64,000 nt of DNA from Eutreptiella sp. 'Long Island Sound 2002' (lineage: Eukaryota; Euglenozoa; Euglenophyceae; Eutreptiales; Eutreptiaceae): positions 36,736,063-36,800,062 of the forward strand of contig OZ038385.1 in NCBI GenBank assembly GCA_964036045.1, given 5' to 3'. Numbering within the stretch: position 1 is the stretch's first letter; each line of letters starts with the position of its first letter. Positions 49,401 through 58,248 of this stretch are shown here, in pieces. Made by a program: the position numbers and the translations under genes. The notes beneath the pieces are model-generated. The model had not been told where the DNA came from. It saw only the letters and a program-made list of their open reading frames with translations, and ran no database searches.

Positions 49401-50250
49401 TCCCAGCTCAATGGCCTGGGGGTGGCTCCCAGACAGCCAGCTCTGACCCCAGCCATAGGGAAGGGACAAACGGGCAGATTGCAGTGCTGCACCACTTCGC
49501 AGGTATTGCCAGCACCTTCTAAAAATCAGTGCTGCTCAGGTTGCCGGCACTGTGGCTGGTGTCCACAGGCAGTGCTACCAGTGTCCTAGTCCAGTGCTGC
49601 ACCATCCCCTTTTTTGTATATTAGGGTAGTAAGTCATGCTCAGCCATGGCCAGAGCCCCGGACAGTGCTCCCCGAGTATATTTAAGGGCTTTCTGCCATG
49701 CCCTGCTGGGGACCACTGTTTCCCTTGTGCCCTTCAGGCTCTCTCACACCTACCGACCCACATTGTGAATTCAGGGTTCCCAGTTGCAGGGAAAAAGGGG
49801 GGGGGGGGGTCACAGCGAGTGCAAGTGGCGCAATGCTGGGTTCACAGCGATTAGTCTGGCAATAACTGACGGCTTAGCAGTGCGAAAATTGGCTTGGAGA
49901 AACAAGCCAATTTATAGCCTAAGTCTCGCTGCTCTCTGTCTGTGCTGTCTCTCTTGGCCTACAGTCTCTCGGTGCATCAAGAGCACGCTGGGATGCCGAC
50001 GGATGTGGCAGTTTCCCACTGTATATCCTGGTTTCAGATTCATTTTATTCTCACTGTGTGTCTATCAGCGTTGAGCGGACCGCGTGGCCGCTCCGCCACA
50101 CACACATGTTCGTTTTTCAATTGGATGGGGGGCAGCCCCAGCACAATGCGCGGACAGTGCAACTATTTGTGTGTCGGAGCGGCGGAGCAGCCATTGTCTG
50201 AGTCAGTTGTGGGGCATAGCTCTAATGTGTTTGCCAACTTCCACTCAAGG
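46421..50250. other. No recognisable gene
   Basis: Nearly 4 kb with only short overlapping frames and no recognised domain. TTACC-rich wording occurs at 47,850-47,900 and a G-run at 49,797-49,810. Introns of an unrecognised gene cannot be excluded. Confidence 0.35.
50003..50075 (+). repeat. Dispersed repeat family, copy 3 (partial)
   Basis: The words GTGGCAGTTTCCCACTGTAT, CCTGGTTTCAGATTCA and TTCTCACTGTGTG match the left part of the copies at 4.48 and 38.02 kb. Confidence 0.5.
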
Positions 50251-50251
50251 G

Positions 50252-50583
50252 ATGGCTGAGGTATGGAAACTGTGAACTGCTGCCCTTCTTGTGTTACAGG
50301 CAGTTGACCAATATCAAGACCAGCGTTCTGGTTGATCCTGCCATATGCTTCTCTCAAGGACTAAGCCATGGAAGTATCAGAATACATGGGATTGAGAGTG
50401 AATCGGTGAATGGCTCATTACACCGGCGACAATCTGATAACTGTGCACTGATTGCTTGGTGCTCTCATGGTCCCCTGAGGTATCAGTCCAGATACTCACC
50501 TCAATTGGGTGGCTAATGCATGGAAGCTCTCAGCTGTGGCACATTCCTGCGGCACTAGCAGTTGGCCGATATCAAGACTAGCA
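50252..50583 (+). repeat. ~70-bp direct repeats flanking the SSU-rRNA-like fragment
   Basis: Left arm 50,252-50,325 and right arm 50,511-50,583 share GGCT(G)A, ATGGAA, CTGTGNNCTGC-like spacing, then GCAGTTGNCCNATATCAAGAC. The arms are 259 bp apart and bracket the rRNA-like sequence, as a duplication around an insertion or a decayed tandem repeat would. Confidence 0.6.
50328..50480 (+). rRNA. SSU (18S) rRNA 5'-end-like fragment
   Basis: Begins TTCTGGTTGATCCTGCC, the near-universal start of eukaryotic SSU rRNA. It continues in register with ATATGCTT, CTCAAGGACTAAGCCATG and GAATGGCTCATTACA at about the spacing expected for the first 100 bases of SSU rRNA. AGTAGTC between the first two blocks is missing, and similarity fades after about 50,440. 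No ITS, 5.8S or LSU follows, so this is an isolated 5' fragment (pseudogene) or a very divergent start. The GGACTAAGCCATG and CTCATTACA wording recalls Euglenozoa (from memory). Confidence 0.6.
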
Positions 50584-50639
50584 TCCGCCCAGGGCTGTGT
50601 GCGTAAGTGATTCTGACCGTGGTCCATATATAGGGTATT

Positions 50640-50820
50640 CAGCCATAACCAGACATCGCCAGAGCCCAATGAACGCTTTTGCTTGAGTGTGAATCACGGG
50701 GGGGACGTCTCCTCGGTCCCGGTACGCGACTCCCCCCCCCCCCCCTCCGGGCCCTCCGGGCCCACTTAGTTACCAAGGGTCAATGGCTACTAGCCATACA
50801 TAGGGTGGCGCCGAAGGCGC
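50640..50820. other. C-rich spacer before the 170-bp repeats
   Basis: C-run (50,731-50,745) followed by GGGCCCTCCGGGCCC-type palindromes and a GGCGCCGAAGGCGCC palindrome at 50,806. No gene is supported. Confidence 0.4.
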
Positions 50821-50825
50821 CCGAA

Positions 50826-51240
50826 AATTTAGGGGACCCCCGAGAATGCAGGGGGTGCGCTAAGGGGGCGCACTTAGGACAATCTTTGAATCCACGCTTC
50901 GTTGCGTGGTGCATCATGGTGACCCCCGGCATAGGTTTTGACTTCCGATTTTGTTCCCTTTGTTGGGGACCCCCGGAAATGCAGGGGTGATGTAGCATTT
51001 CCGCCCTCTTTTGGGCCCCAACCGTCCGGTGCTATTGAGGAAACCGGGACAATCTTTGAATCCACGCTTTGTTGCGTGGTGCATCATGGTGACCCCCGGC
51101 GTAGGTTTTGACTTCCGAATTTGTTCCCTTTGTTGGGGACCCCCGAGAATGCAGGGGTGATGTAGCATTTCCGCCCTCTTTTGGGCCCCAACTGTCCGGT
51201 GCTATTGAGGAAACCGGGACAATTTTTGAATACACGCTTT
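50826..51240 (+). repeat. 170-bp tandem repeat related to the 85-bp satellite
   Basis: GACAATNTTTGAATNCACGC recurs at 50,878, 51,048 and 51,218, a 170-bp period. Half of each unit (for example 51,111-51,190) aligns with the 85-bp satellite: ACTTCCGA, TTTGTTCCC, then CCCCGAGAATGCAGGGGT, GATGTAGC, and GCCCTCTTTTGGGCC. Both satellite stem-loop positions are kept with different loops. The other half (the GGAAACCGGGACAATCTTTG region) has no counterpart in the satellite. Confidence 0.85.
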
Positions 51241-51296
51241 GTTGCTTGTGTTGTTTGTGTTGTTTGTTGTTTGTGTCCAATTCGCCGATACCGGCA

Positions 51297-51412
51297 CCTG
51301 AAGATCCCTGCCTCGAGCTTTAATACCCCGGCTCGAGGAGGAGGCAATGAGGGGTCTGAAGATCCCTGCCTCGAGCTTTTCCCCGGCTCGAGAAGGAGGC
51401 AAAAGGGGGCTT
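51297..51412. repeat. Tandem pair of CTCGAGC hairpins
   Basis: CTGAAGATCCCTGCCTCGAG with a mirrored GGCTCGAG and a GGAGGC end occurs twice (51,297-51,352 and 51,357-51,403). Each copy can fold on the CTCGAGC/GCTCGAG arms. Position upstream of the Cys-rich gene allows a 5'-leader or promoter role, which is speculative. Confidence 0.7.
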
Positions 51413-51509
51413 TCTTTCTTTCTTTGCTTTCTCGTGCTTTGCTTTGTGTTGCGTTGCGTTGTGTTTTGTTGCGTAGTTCCGTTTTTCCGTGTTTTTTTAG
51501 GTAAATGCG

Positions 51510-51690
51510 GCAAGGGGCGGTTCCCCGTGTCACAAAACTTCCACCCAGCACAGTGCCCAAACCCAAACCCGTGTGTGCCGAAACCTAAACCAATACCAAT
51601 GCACTCGCCGCAGAGCGATCGGAGTAGGCACCCGGGAAAGCATTCGCCGCAGAGCGACGGGAGTAGGCACTGTCTGGGTGGCATGGTCAT
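51510..51690 (+). promoter_or_regulatory. Duplicated 5'-flanking sequence of the Cys-rich gene
   Basis: Partner of 11700-11880. Contains GGGGCGGTTCCCC and two tandem CCGCAGAGCGAYSGGAGTAGGCAC motifs (about 51,608 and 51,647). It lies 120-300 bp before the ATG at 51807. A promoter or leader role is inferred from position only. A pyrimidine tract ending in CAG (51,778-51,792) just before the ATG would suit a splice acceptor. Confidence 0.4.
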
Positions 51691-51806
51691 TAAGAATCGC
51701 GAATGCAGCTGTTGCATTAGATACGTCTTTGCCATGTTTCTTGCCTGTGCTCCACGGAATCCCGCATGTGTTTCCCTGTTTCCTGTGTGCAGTTCTTTCT
51801 CGCCCC

Positions 51807-52576
51807 ATGAGTGCAGCAAATAAGGAAAAGAAGAAGTTACTCCAAACCGCTTGCCACATCTGCGGCAAGAAGGGGTGCCAAGCTGCATGTTTGCTTTGCA
51901 AGGTTGCGTTCCATACGGGTTGCGATCCCCACGATCCGTGCCCCAGTGCACCCGAATCCGCGGGCATCGATTTTGGTATTCAACCCAGACTTGCACCTTG
52001 CGAAGGAAAATGCGGGAGTGAGCATGCCAAAACGGGCGATTGTGGTTGCACAGATGAAGTGTGCAGCTGTGGCTATCGCTTCAATGGCGTTCCCGAATTT
52101 TTTCAACGTTCGCAACACTTCACGAGCAAGCAACACCATGCTTGGCTTGAATCAGCTCCCTCCCAGGGTGTGCAAACCGCTATCACCAGTTTTGTGGCAG
52201 TCGTTGACGTCCCTGCTCCGGACCCTGATTCTCAAGATCCCCTCCCTGACCCGGAGGTTCCATTTTTACTGCGCGCTCCCCCTTCCTCTAAGGGTTGGGA
52301 GCACACAAGGTGTGATGGTTATAGACCACCGGGACAACAGGTTGACTTTGTACCACGCAATTACCCGCTGCAATTGCACGCGGAGAAGTACCAACCGCCA
52401 CCCTTTGTGCCCCAGCCTCAGAGCGGGATGTGGTCTTCGCTTGGACTGCACATGATGGGAAGAAAGAGAAGAAAAAAACAGCAGATGATGCGCAGGTGGA
52501 TGTGGCAATGGGCCCGCCTTCGGCAACCCCCCGTACCAATGTTGCGGACCCCTCTAACTCCTCCTCCTCCTCCTCC

Positions 52577-52611
<35 letters not shown>

Positions 52612-52783
52612 CTCCTCGTCCTCCTCCTGCACTGAGGCGTCATCAGGTGCGGAACGCTCATGCCCTTTGGAGAGTGTAGGGCGGCGCAGGAAAATGGACT
52701 TGTCATGGACAAGGCCCCGAAAGCGGCGGAATGCAAATGTCTCTGATTCCGACTCGTTGTCGGAGGGAGAACTTTTTGAGTGA
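51807..52783 (+). CDS. Cys/His-rich zinc-binding protein with Ser tract (apparent -1 frameshift)
   Basis: From the ATG at 51807 (MSAANKEKKK) the frame gives two Cys clusters: C16, C19, C24, C28, C31, H36, C39, H42, C45, a PHD- or PiggyBac-tail-like spacing; then C65, C69, H73, C79, C81, C86, C88, followed by HFTSKQHH, like a C2H2-type end. In this frame the product ends at 52679 after a poly-Pro/Leu run. A single -1 shift around 52,400-52,440 instead gives FAWTAHDGKKEKKK, a long Ser run from TCC repeats, a basic stretch (RRRKMDLSWTRPRKRR) and an acidic end (SDSDSLSEGELFE) stopping at 52783. The shifted tail matches the tail style of the 35.8-kb gene and is preferred. A short intron, a real frameshift or an assembly deletion could explain it. 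Function: probably nuclear nucleic-acid or chromatin binding. Confidence 0.55.
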
Positions 52784-52822
52784 GCCGTGGGGTAGTGGAA
52801 AAAAAAGGGACGGAACGAGCTG

Positions 52823-53000
52823 TATTTGTGTATACGGCGAAGGAAAAAAAAACCATTACTATAGAGCGGTACTTGTGTGTACGGCGAAGGAAAAAAAAAC
52901 CTACTCCCACAGAGCTGCATTTGTGTATGCGGCGAAGGGAAAAAAAAACTATTCATATCGAGCGGTACTTGTGTGTACGGCAAAGGAAAAAAAAAACCAA
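52823..53000 (+). repeat. ~48-bp tandem repeat with A-runs, four copies
   Basis: TTGTGTRTACGGCGAAGG followed by nine to ten A and a variable spacer, repeated four times. It starts about 40 bp after the shifted-frame stop, so it probably lies in the 3' UTR. Confidence 0.9.
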
Positions 53001-53199
53001 TCGGGTGGCTCGTAGGCTTGGGCAACCTGCAAGGCACCCAGCTGCTCTCCGGTGTGATGGGCCGTGTCGGAGAGACCAGCATATATATGGCCCTCCCCAG
53101 GCAGGGGGTGTGGGCGCCTACAACCACCATTGCAATGGTGAGGAGGTAGAGTGGAGGCCTCCGTTGTTGTAGAGTAACCCCTTAGGCCACCGCATCTCT

Positions 53200-53560
53200 G
53201 CCAGACTGGACTAGACCTCTGCTAAAGCCTCTCCCCTAGCCCCCCCTCCCCCCTAGCAACTAGCAGCGACTAGCTAGTCCCCTAGGGAGGCCCTCCTCGG
53301 CGGCTAGCCCCCCCCCCAAGAAACCCCCCCCCCCTGGGGGCCTTCGGCCCACTTCTACTGGGGGGGGGGAGTTGCGTACAGAAGCGAGGAGACGTCCCCC
53401 CCGTGGTGTGAATGCATCTGAGTTCAGGGGTGGGGGGTTGTTTGGTAAACTCCTAGGTACCAGGGATTCCCACCATTTCACCATACCCCCCCCCCCCATG
53501 TCCGACCTCCCCTTGTTTCCTTTTCCCTTGGGAGAGGGGGGGGGGGGGTTCAGTGATTCG
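53200..53560. repeat. C- and G-run-rich region
   Basis: Several C-runs and G-runs of nine to twelve bases (53,310-53,335, 53,360-53,370, 53,486-53,498, 53,537-53,549) and CTAG-rich wording (53,255-53,310). No gene is supported, and run lengths may be unreliable. Confidence 0.6.
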
Positions 53561-54119
53561 TCATTGCCTCAGTGAGTCGTCGTTGCTTGTGCACCTCCTT
53601 TGTACATATCCCTTGCCCTCCTCAGACCTCTAACATTGTTTCCTCCGGGCAAGAGAAGTTTTTCGCAATTTAAGCCATGAATGTTGATCAGATTGACATA
53701 AGGGATCATCACGGGTGACAGGTGCGGTCTCCCACGAGGGGTTGAACGAGGGAGTGACAGTGCATCAAACCTTGTGCTCAACTGAAAAAGGGCAGCCAAA
53801 CATGCTGCCCAGGTGTCAGCTACGCCTGCAACCTAGGCCGCAGCTGGAGAACCCATTCCTGTGGCCATGTTGTGCATGTCCAGCGCTTCACAATCAAGCA
53901 CATCTCCCCAGAAAAGGTGGAGTGGCACTGAACATGCATCCTCTGCTCATTTCATGGTTCATATTGCATCGTGTCTACAACATTTGCTTGGTAGTGTGTT
54001 CTTTGCTTAGTCACGGGGGGGGGGGGTTGTCATTGATGCATGTTGGTGGTATCCTCTCCATGGGATGTTCTTGCCTGGGAGTGGATGGTGATTGTGTGGG
54101 GCGAGGGGGACATACTCCA

Positions 54120-54375
54120 CATGCCACTCAGCCCCATGTATCTCCAAGCGTACCCGTGCCCTAAGTGTCCCCAAGTATCCACCAACTTCCCTGTGGACCC
54201 ACATATGGCCCTAGGTGTCCCCTCACGTCCCCATGGGTCCTCGGACGCCCCCACGCGCCCCCACTTGCTCCCACATGTCTGAGGGTGTTCCCAAGCGTTC
54301 CCACATGTCCCCGCGGGTTCCCAAGCACCCCCCATGCATCCGCGCCTGTCTCCAAGCGTCCCCATGTGTTCACAG
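54120..54375. repeat. Degenerate short minisatellite (TCCCCANGNG type)
   Basis: Imperfect units of about 12-15 bp with TCCCCA/TCCCAC cores. Just beyond it TTCATGGGAAATCTG-like phrases (about 54,395 and 54,458, GATGGGAAATCTGTCATTC and TATGGGAAATCTGCCATTC) form a two-copy repeat of about 65 bp. Confidence 0.6.
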
Positions 54376-54479
54376 GGTGTTATACCCCCCCAGATGGGAA
54401 ATCTGTCATTCTGGCGTCCCCCAGATGACAGTTTCAGGGTGATTTCCCCCCCTTATGGGAAATCTGCCATTCCAGTCTT

Positions 54480-56364
54480 AAGATGATGGTATCCAGGGTC
54501 AACTTCTTCCCTCCAGGGCCAGGCAAGGTTTCTCAGTGTCAGCACCGGTCGCCCTGAGGCCAATACCAACATGGGCCACGTGCTTTGTGAAAAAAAAATA
54601 GCCAGTCTGTATATTTGCTTTGAATTTGGATGTATGCTATATATGTATTCTCCTTTCCCCCTCTTATCTTTTGGCTTTAGTCCAAAGATTTTTGTTAGGT
54701 AAGCAACACTTCGCTCAAGTCCCGGTTTTGATGAACACATCCATAAGTTCCCCGTAGGTAGTTTAGTTTTGTGCCTCCCTGACAACATTTGTTCCTCCTT
54801 TTTGTTGTCTTGTTGTCTATGTATATATATGTCTATATATATGCCCATGCGTCCACATTTGTTTTTTTGCTTTGTCTCTGATTTTAATTCGAGACTGATT
54901 CCTTTTCTTTCATTGTTTCTCAAAATTTGGTTTTTGCACTGCTGTTCGTAGGTTTTTGTCCAGGAGGTATGTGCAAGGGCAGGAAAAGGGGGCCGCATAA
55001 GGGTGGCACAACTCCAAAGACCTAAGTTTAGTAGGAAATTAGATGAGTACGTAAGACTTTTCACCATGTGTTTCCATTCTTTTTCAGAGTAGCTGAAAAA
55101 AAAATTCTATTGTTAGTGAACGTAAAGGAAATGTTGGTTTTGTTTTGCTTCAGCACCGAGCCCAGGGGTGATATTAACCTGGCTAGTTTTGCGCTTTGGT
55201 TTTTTTATGTGGAGGAATGGGCCAGGATTGAAGGGCCTTGAATTTGCAGGAATCCCCCCTGGTTGGATGGTGATTGAATTTCGGTGTTCTAAGTTTTGAA
55301 AACCCCTTGGTTTTAAGTCGTTTGGTAGTTTGCAACAAGTAACAATAGGGCTTTCACTTACATACCACGTCACGTTCCTATGGGTCTTTGAAATCAATTG
55401 TGTCGATGAGGTACAGTCAAAGATCCACGGGGTCTTTAAATGAGTTACCTTTTTCTTTTTGATTGATGTATAGTAAAGGATTCCTAGGAAATAAGGGACA
55501 CTTAGTGTGTCGTCCTGGTTCATGAACAAACTTTTCCTTGGGACCCTTTGGGCCTAAGGGGAAGACTCAGGAATACTTTGTTCCTTGTGACTTTGGTTTG
55601 CTTCTCAATTCCTCCCCCCCCAATCAGTTTTATTATGAATGCCACTTTTAGCCCTTTACATGGCTACCGAAAAGTGGTGAGATTTAGACCTTTCATGCAG
55701 GGTCTACAGGGGGTGTGAGGTAAATGAGGTAAGGTAAAGGAGCCGGTTTTTGTACGAGGCACTAGTTGTTGTACCACCATAAGTTTTTCACACTTTCCAC
55801 ATGAAAACTTAGTAATTATTGTAGGATTTAGCAATACTAAAGGGTACCTTACCATTGGGGTATGCTTCGTCGCACCTAAATCCAATTGTCTAACACAAGT
55901 TTTGGTCAAGCAAGCTCCTAGGGGGCCCCTATAACAATTTTCCCTTTTTTTGCTCCCACCAAGAAATCAAGCAAAATTTGGATGTTTGTTGGAAATGAGG
56001 TCCGCTAGGCCCGTGAACTCCTTTTCATAGTGCCAACGCCTTTGCATCACCTATTTGTATCCCATGCCCAAATGAAAACCATGTTTCTTTGCCTAGCAAT
56101 GTGTTTTTCTGCGTATACATCCCGTTTTTCATGCACCAAAAATTTGGAAAAAAAAATTTTTTTTCAAAAAAGAAAATTTTTCTAAAACTTTTTTTTGTGA
56201 AAAGTTGTGGTAGCCTTACTGCCGTTGGGCAAGGTGGTACCTTTTCCTTTGCGCTGTCAATCCCTTTCACAGCACTGCCAATGCACTGTTGTTGCACCAT
56301 TGCCGATCCGGCTTCATTTTGTTTCGGTGGTCCGCGTTGACAAACACTTTCCGCCCCAAAGACA
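54480..56364. other. A/T-richer DNA, no recognised gene
   Basis: Includes TATATATATG tracts (54,820-54,845) and A/T runs (56,144-56,195). A 204-codon minus-strand frame (55067-54453) has no recognised domain and is not proposed. Confidence 0.4.
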
Positions 56365-57192
56365 CTAACAACTACTTTGGTAGCTAACATACAAATCAAA
56401 CGGATCTCCTGCACCATCCCCTTCGTCGGAGGAAGACTGTGCTTCGTCAGGACCAGGGGCTGCTGTTGGGGCAGGGTCATCAACCCTTCGGCGTTTCTCA
56501 GCTCTGGGTTTTGGGGCTGGTTTGGCAGGACATTTTGCTGCAGGCCTGTCAACCCGTCTCAGAGGCTCCCCCACTCGCCGTGCCCTCCGTTTGGGTGCTG
56601 GTTTTGCGGCAGCACAATTCTCTTTTTCACTGACCTTATCTAAAAAATCCTGGGCTGTCACAAAGCCCCCGAGGCGCAGCGACCAAGGATCGTCCCGCGT
56701 GGCCGCACTGATGGCCCTGCCACTGCACTGTGTTGAAGCATCGCTTTTTGATGACATCTGAGGCGGAGCTGCCGAAGAGTTTTGCGAAGAGCCTTGCGAA
56801 GAATTTTGTGGAGGATCTTGCGATGCAACAGGGCTGTGAGTAGGGCTGGCAGGGCATGCAGGGAGGTCCCCGTGCTGGATGCGCTCACGGGGATAGTGTT
56901 CCAGAAAATATTGGGGATCAAACGGACTGATGCCACAGGATCCAAAGCCTGACAGAATATTTCGTGGTGTGACTGCATCAACATATGCATCTGTCCACAG
57001 TTCCACAAAGTCTGCAGGGGACGGGGCTCTGTGATGGTTTTTCCTTTTCCACTGTTTTCCCTTTTTGCGAAACGAGGCCTTCAGTGCCCTGAAAACGGCT
57101 TTGTCGAGTGGCTGGATGACATCTATCAGATGGGGGGGGTGTTGTGGTTTGTTTCTTGGGAACTCGACTGCACTCCTGTGCCTCTTTGTTTC
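56365..57192 (-). pseudogene. pogo/Tigger-like DDE transposase, C-terminal fragment
   Basis: The minus-strand frame is open from 57192 down to a TAG at 56365 (about 275 codons), with a TGA just upstream. It reads PPHLIDVIQPLDKAVFRALK near the start; the Asp of QPLD is where pogo/Tigger-type enzymes carry the third catalytic acid. It then reads WTDAYVDAVTPRNILSGFGS and GISPFDP, the usual end of this transposase family. After that come a Ser/Gln/Pro-rich stretch and a Lys/Arg/Pro-rich, acidic tail (PKRRARRVGEPLRR, DEAQSSSDEGDGAGD). The N-terminal DNA-binding and first two catalytic acids are not found upstream, so this is a partial copy or a last exon. No terminal repeats were seen. Confidence 0.7.
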
Positions 57193-57627
57193 TCAAAATC
57201 CGAAATCCAAAATCCCAATCGACAAACCTCGCAGGATCTTTAGACGGGGCACCAATAATAGCACAATCTAGAAGACATAAACCCTGTTCAAAGATCGAAG
57301 TATCTTACAGCGCTCATTCACAGTTGGCATTCGATGCTTCTTTATTATTCACAGTAAGAAAAAGTGCTTTTCCATTGCTTTAGGACATACTCTAGTTGTA
57401 TTAGAGATGCACTGAGCATCCATGCATTTCTATCTTAGTATTGGTCCAGCCAAAAGTGGTGAGAACACATTTTGACCTATGGAACCAAACACCCAATCAG
57501 GATATGGAGTGGACCCCTTAATCCCCTTTCAATGTGAAGTAAAACATCTTTTCCTGAGTTGACTGAGCACTGACATACCTAAGGTAGAGCCTATGAATTT
57601 ATCTATGTTTTTCCATGAATACTTATC

Positions 57628-57700
57628 TGCCCTAGTGGTATGCACCATAGGGGGCTAGGCACCTCTTTTTGAGAGGTCCTGGGTTCAATTCCTGGTCAGC
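57628..57700 (+). repeat. tRNA-derived SINE-like sequence
   Basis: A-box-like TGCCCTAGTGG (57,628-57,638) and a perfect B-box GGTTCAATTCC (57,682-57,692). A hairpin (ACCTC-loop-GAGGT) between them resembles an anticodon arm with loop TTTTTGA, but the variable region is too short and the acceptor stem is unmatched. Not a functional tRNA. Confidence 0.4.
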
Positions 57701-58248
57701 CTAGCTAAGTAGGAAGATCCCATGTGACATGGCAGTGACCTCATCGCCACATACCATGCCACCTCAGCACATATGGGACCCAAAACAAAGAGTGCACATC
57801 TCCTAAGATGGCACTTTGGAGAGAGAGTGATCCTGAGGCAGTTTTCTAACTCTTTTCCTAAAACATTTCAGCTATCTTTGTGAATATGCATTCATTTGTG
57901 ACCTGAGCTGTAGTTTCTGTGAATATTCAATCATCTTTCACTGTTTACACTGCAGCCCTTCATGCTTTGATCCTGAATTACCTTCTCCTTGCATACTATT
58001 GGCTTGGGCTATCCTGGATTGACTTGGCTTTACTGTATTTCACCAAACAAAAGCTTTTCATCATCCAAAACCAGCAGCAGGACACCCTACAGCAACAACA
58101 AGCAGCAGGAGAAGCAAAAACACAGTGCTGAAAACACTGTAAATTTTTCTGGTAGCAAGAGGCAGCCTGTCTCTGTGCACCGGCAGCGACCCCGCGCCGT
58201 ACAACCAGTGCTCCGAGCAGGCAAACATAAGCAGAAGGGCGGATTAAG
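57701..58248 (+). other. Upstream part of the LTR retrotransposon (LTR not resolved)
   Basis: Non-coding sequence directly before gag. It should contain the 5' LTR and primer-binding site. A TGGTAGCAAGAGGC at 58,151-58,164 is a tentative primer-binding site (starts TGG as a tRNA 3'-end complement would). LTR ends cannot be set without the 3' copy, which is outside the window. Confidence 0.3.

Noticed and set aside
51847-51950. Firm PiggyBac or PHD assignment for the Cys cluster
   Set aside because: Cysteine spacing is only loosely similar, so it was left as an unassigned zinc-binding region.
54453-55067. 204-codon minus-strand gene
   Set aside because: No recognised domain; spans TATATA tracts; composition is not convincing.
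57628-57700. Functional tRNA-Lys (UUU)
   Set aside because: The anticodon-like loop fits, but the acceptor stem does not pair and the variable region is too short.
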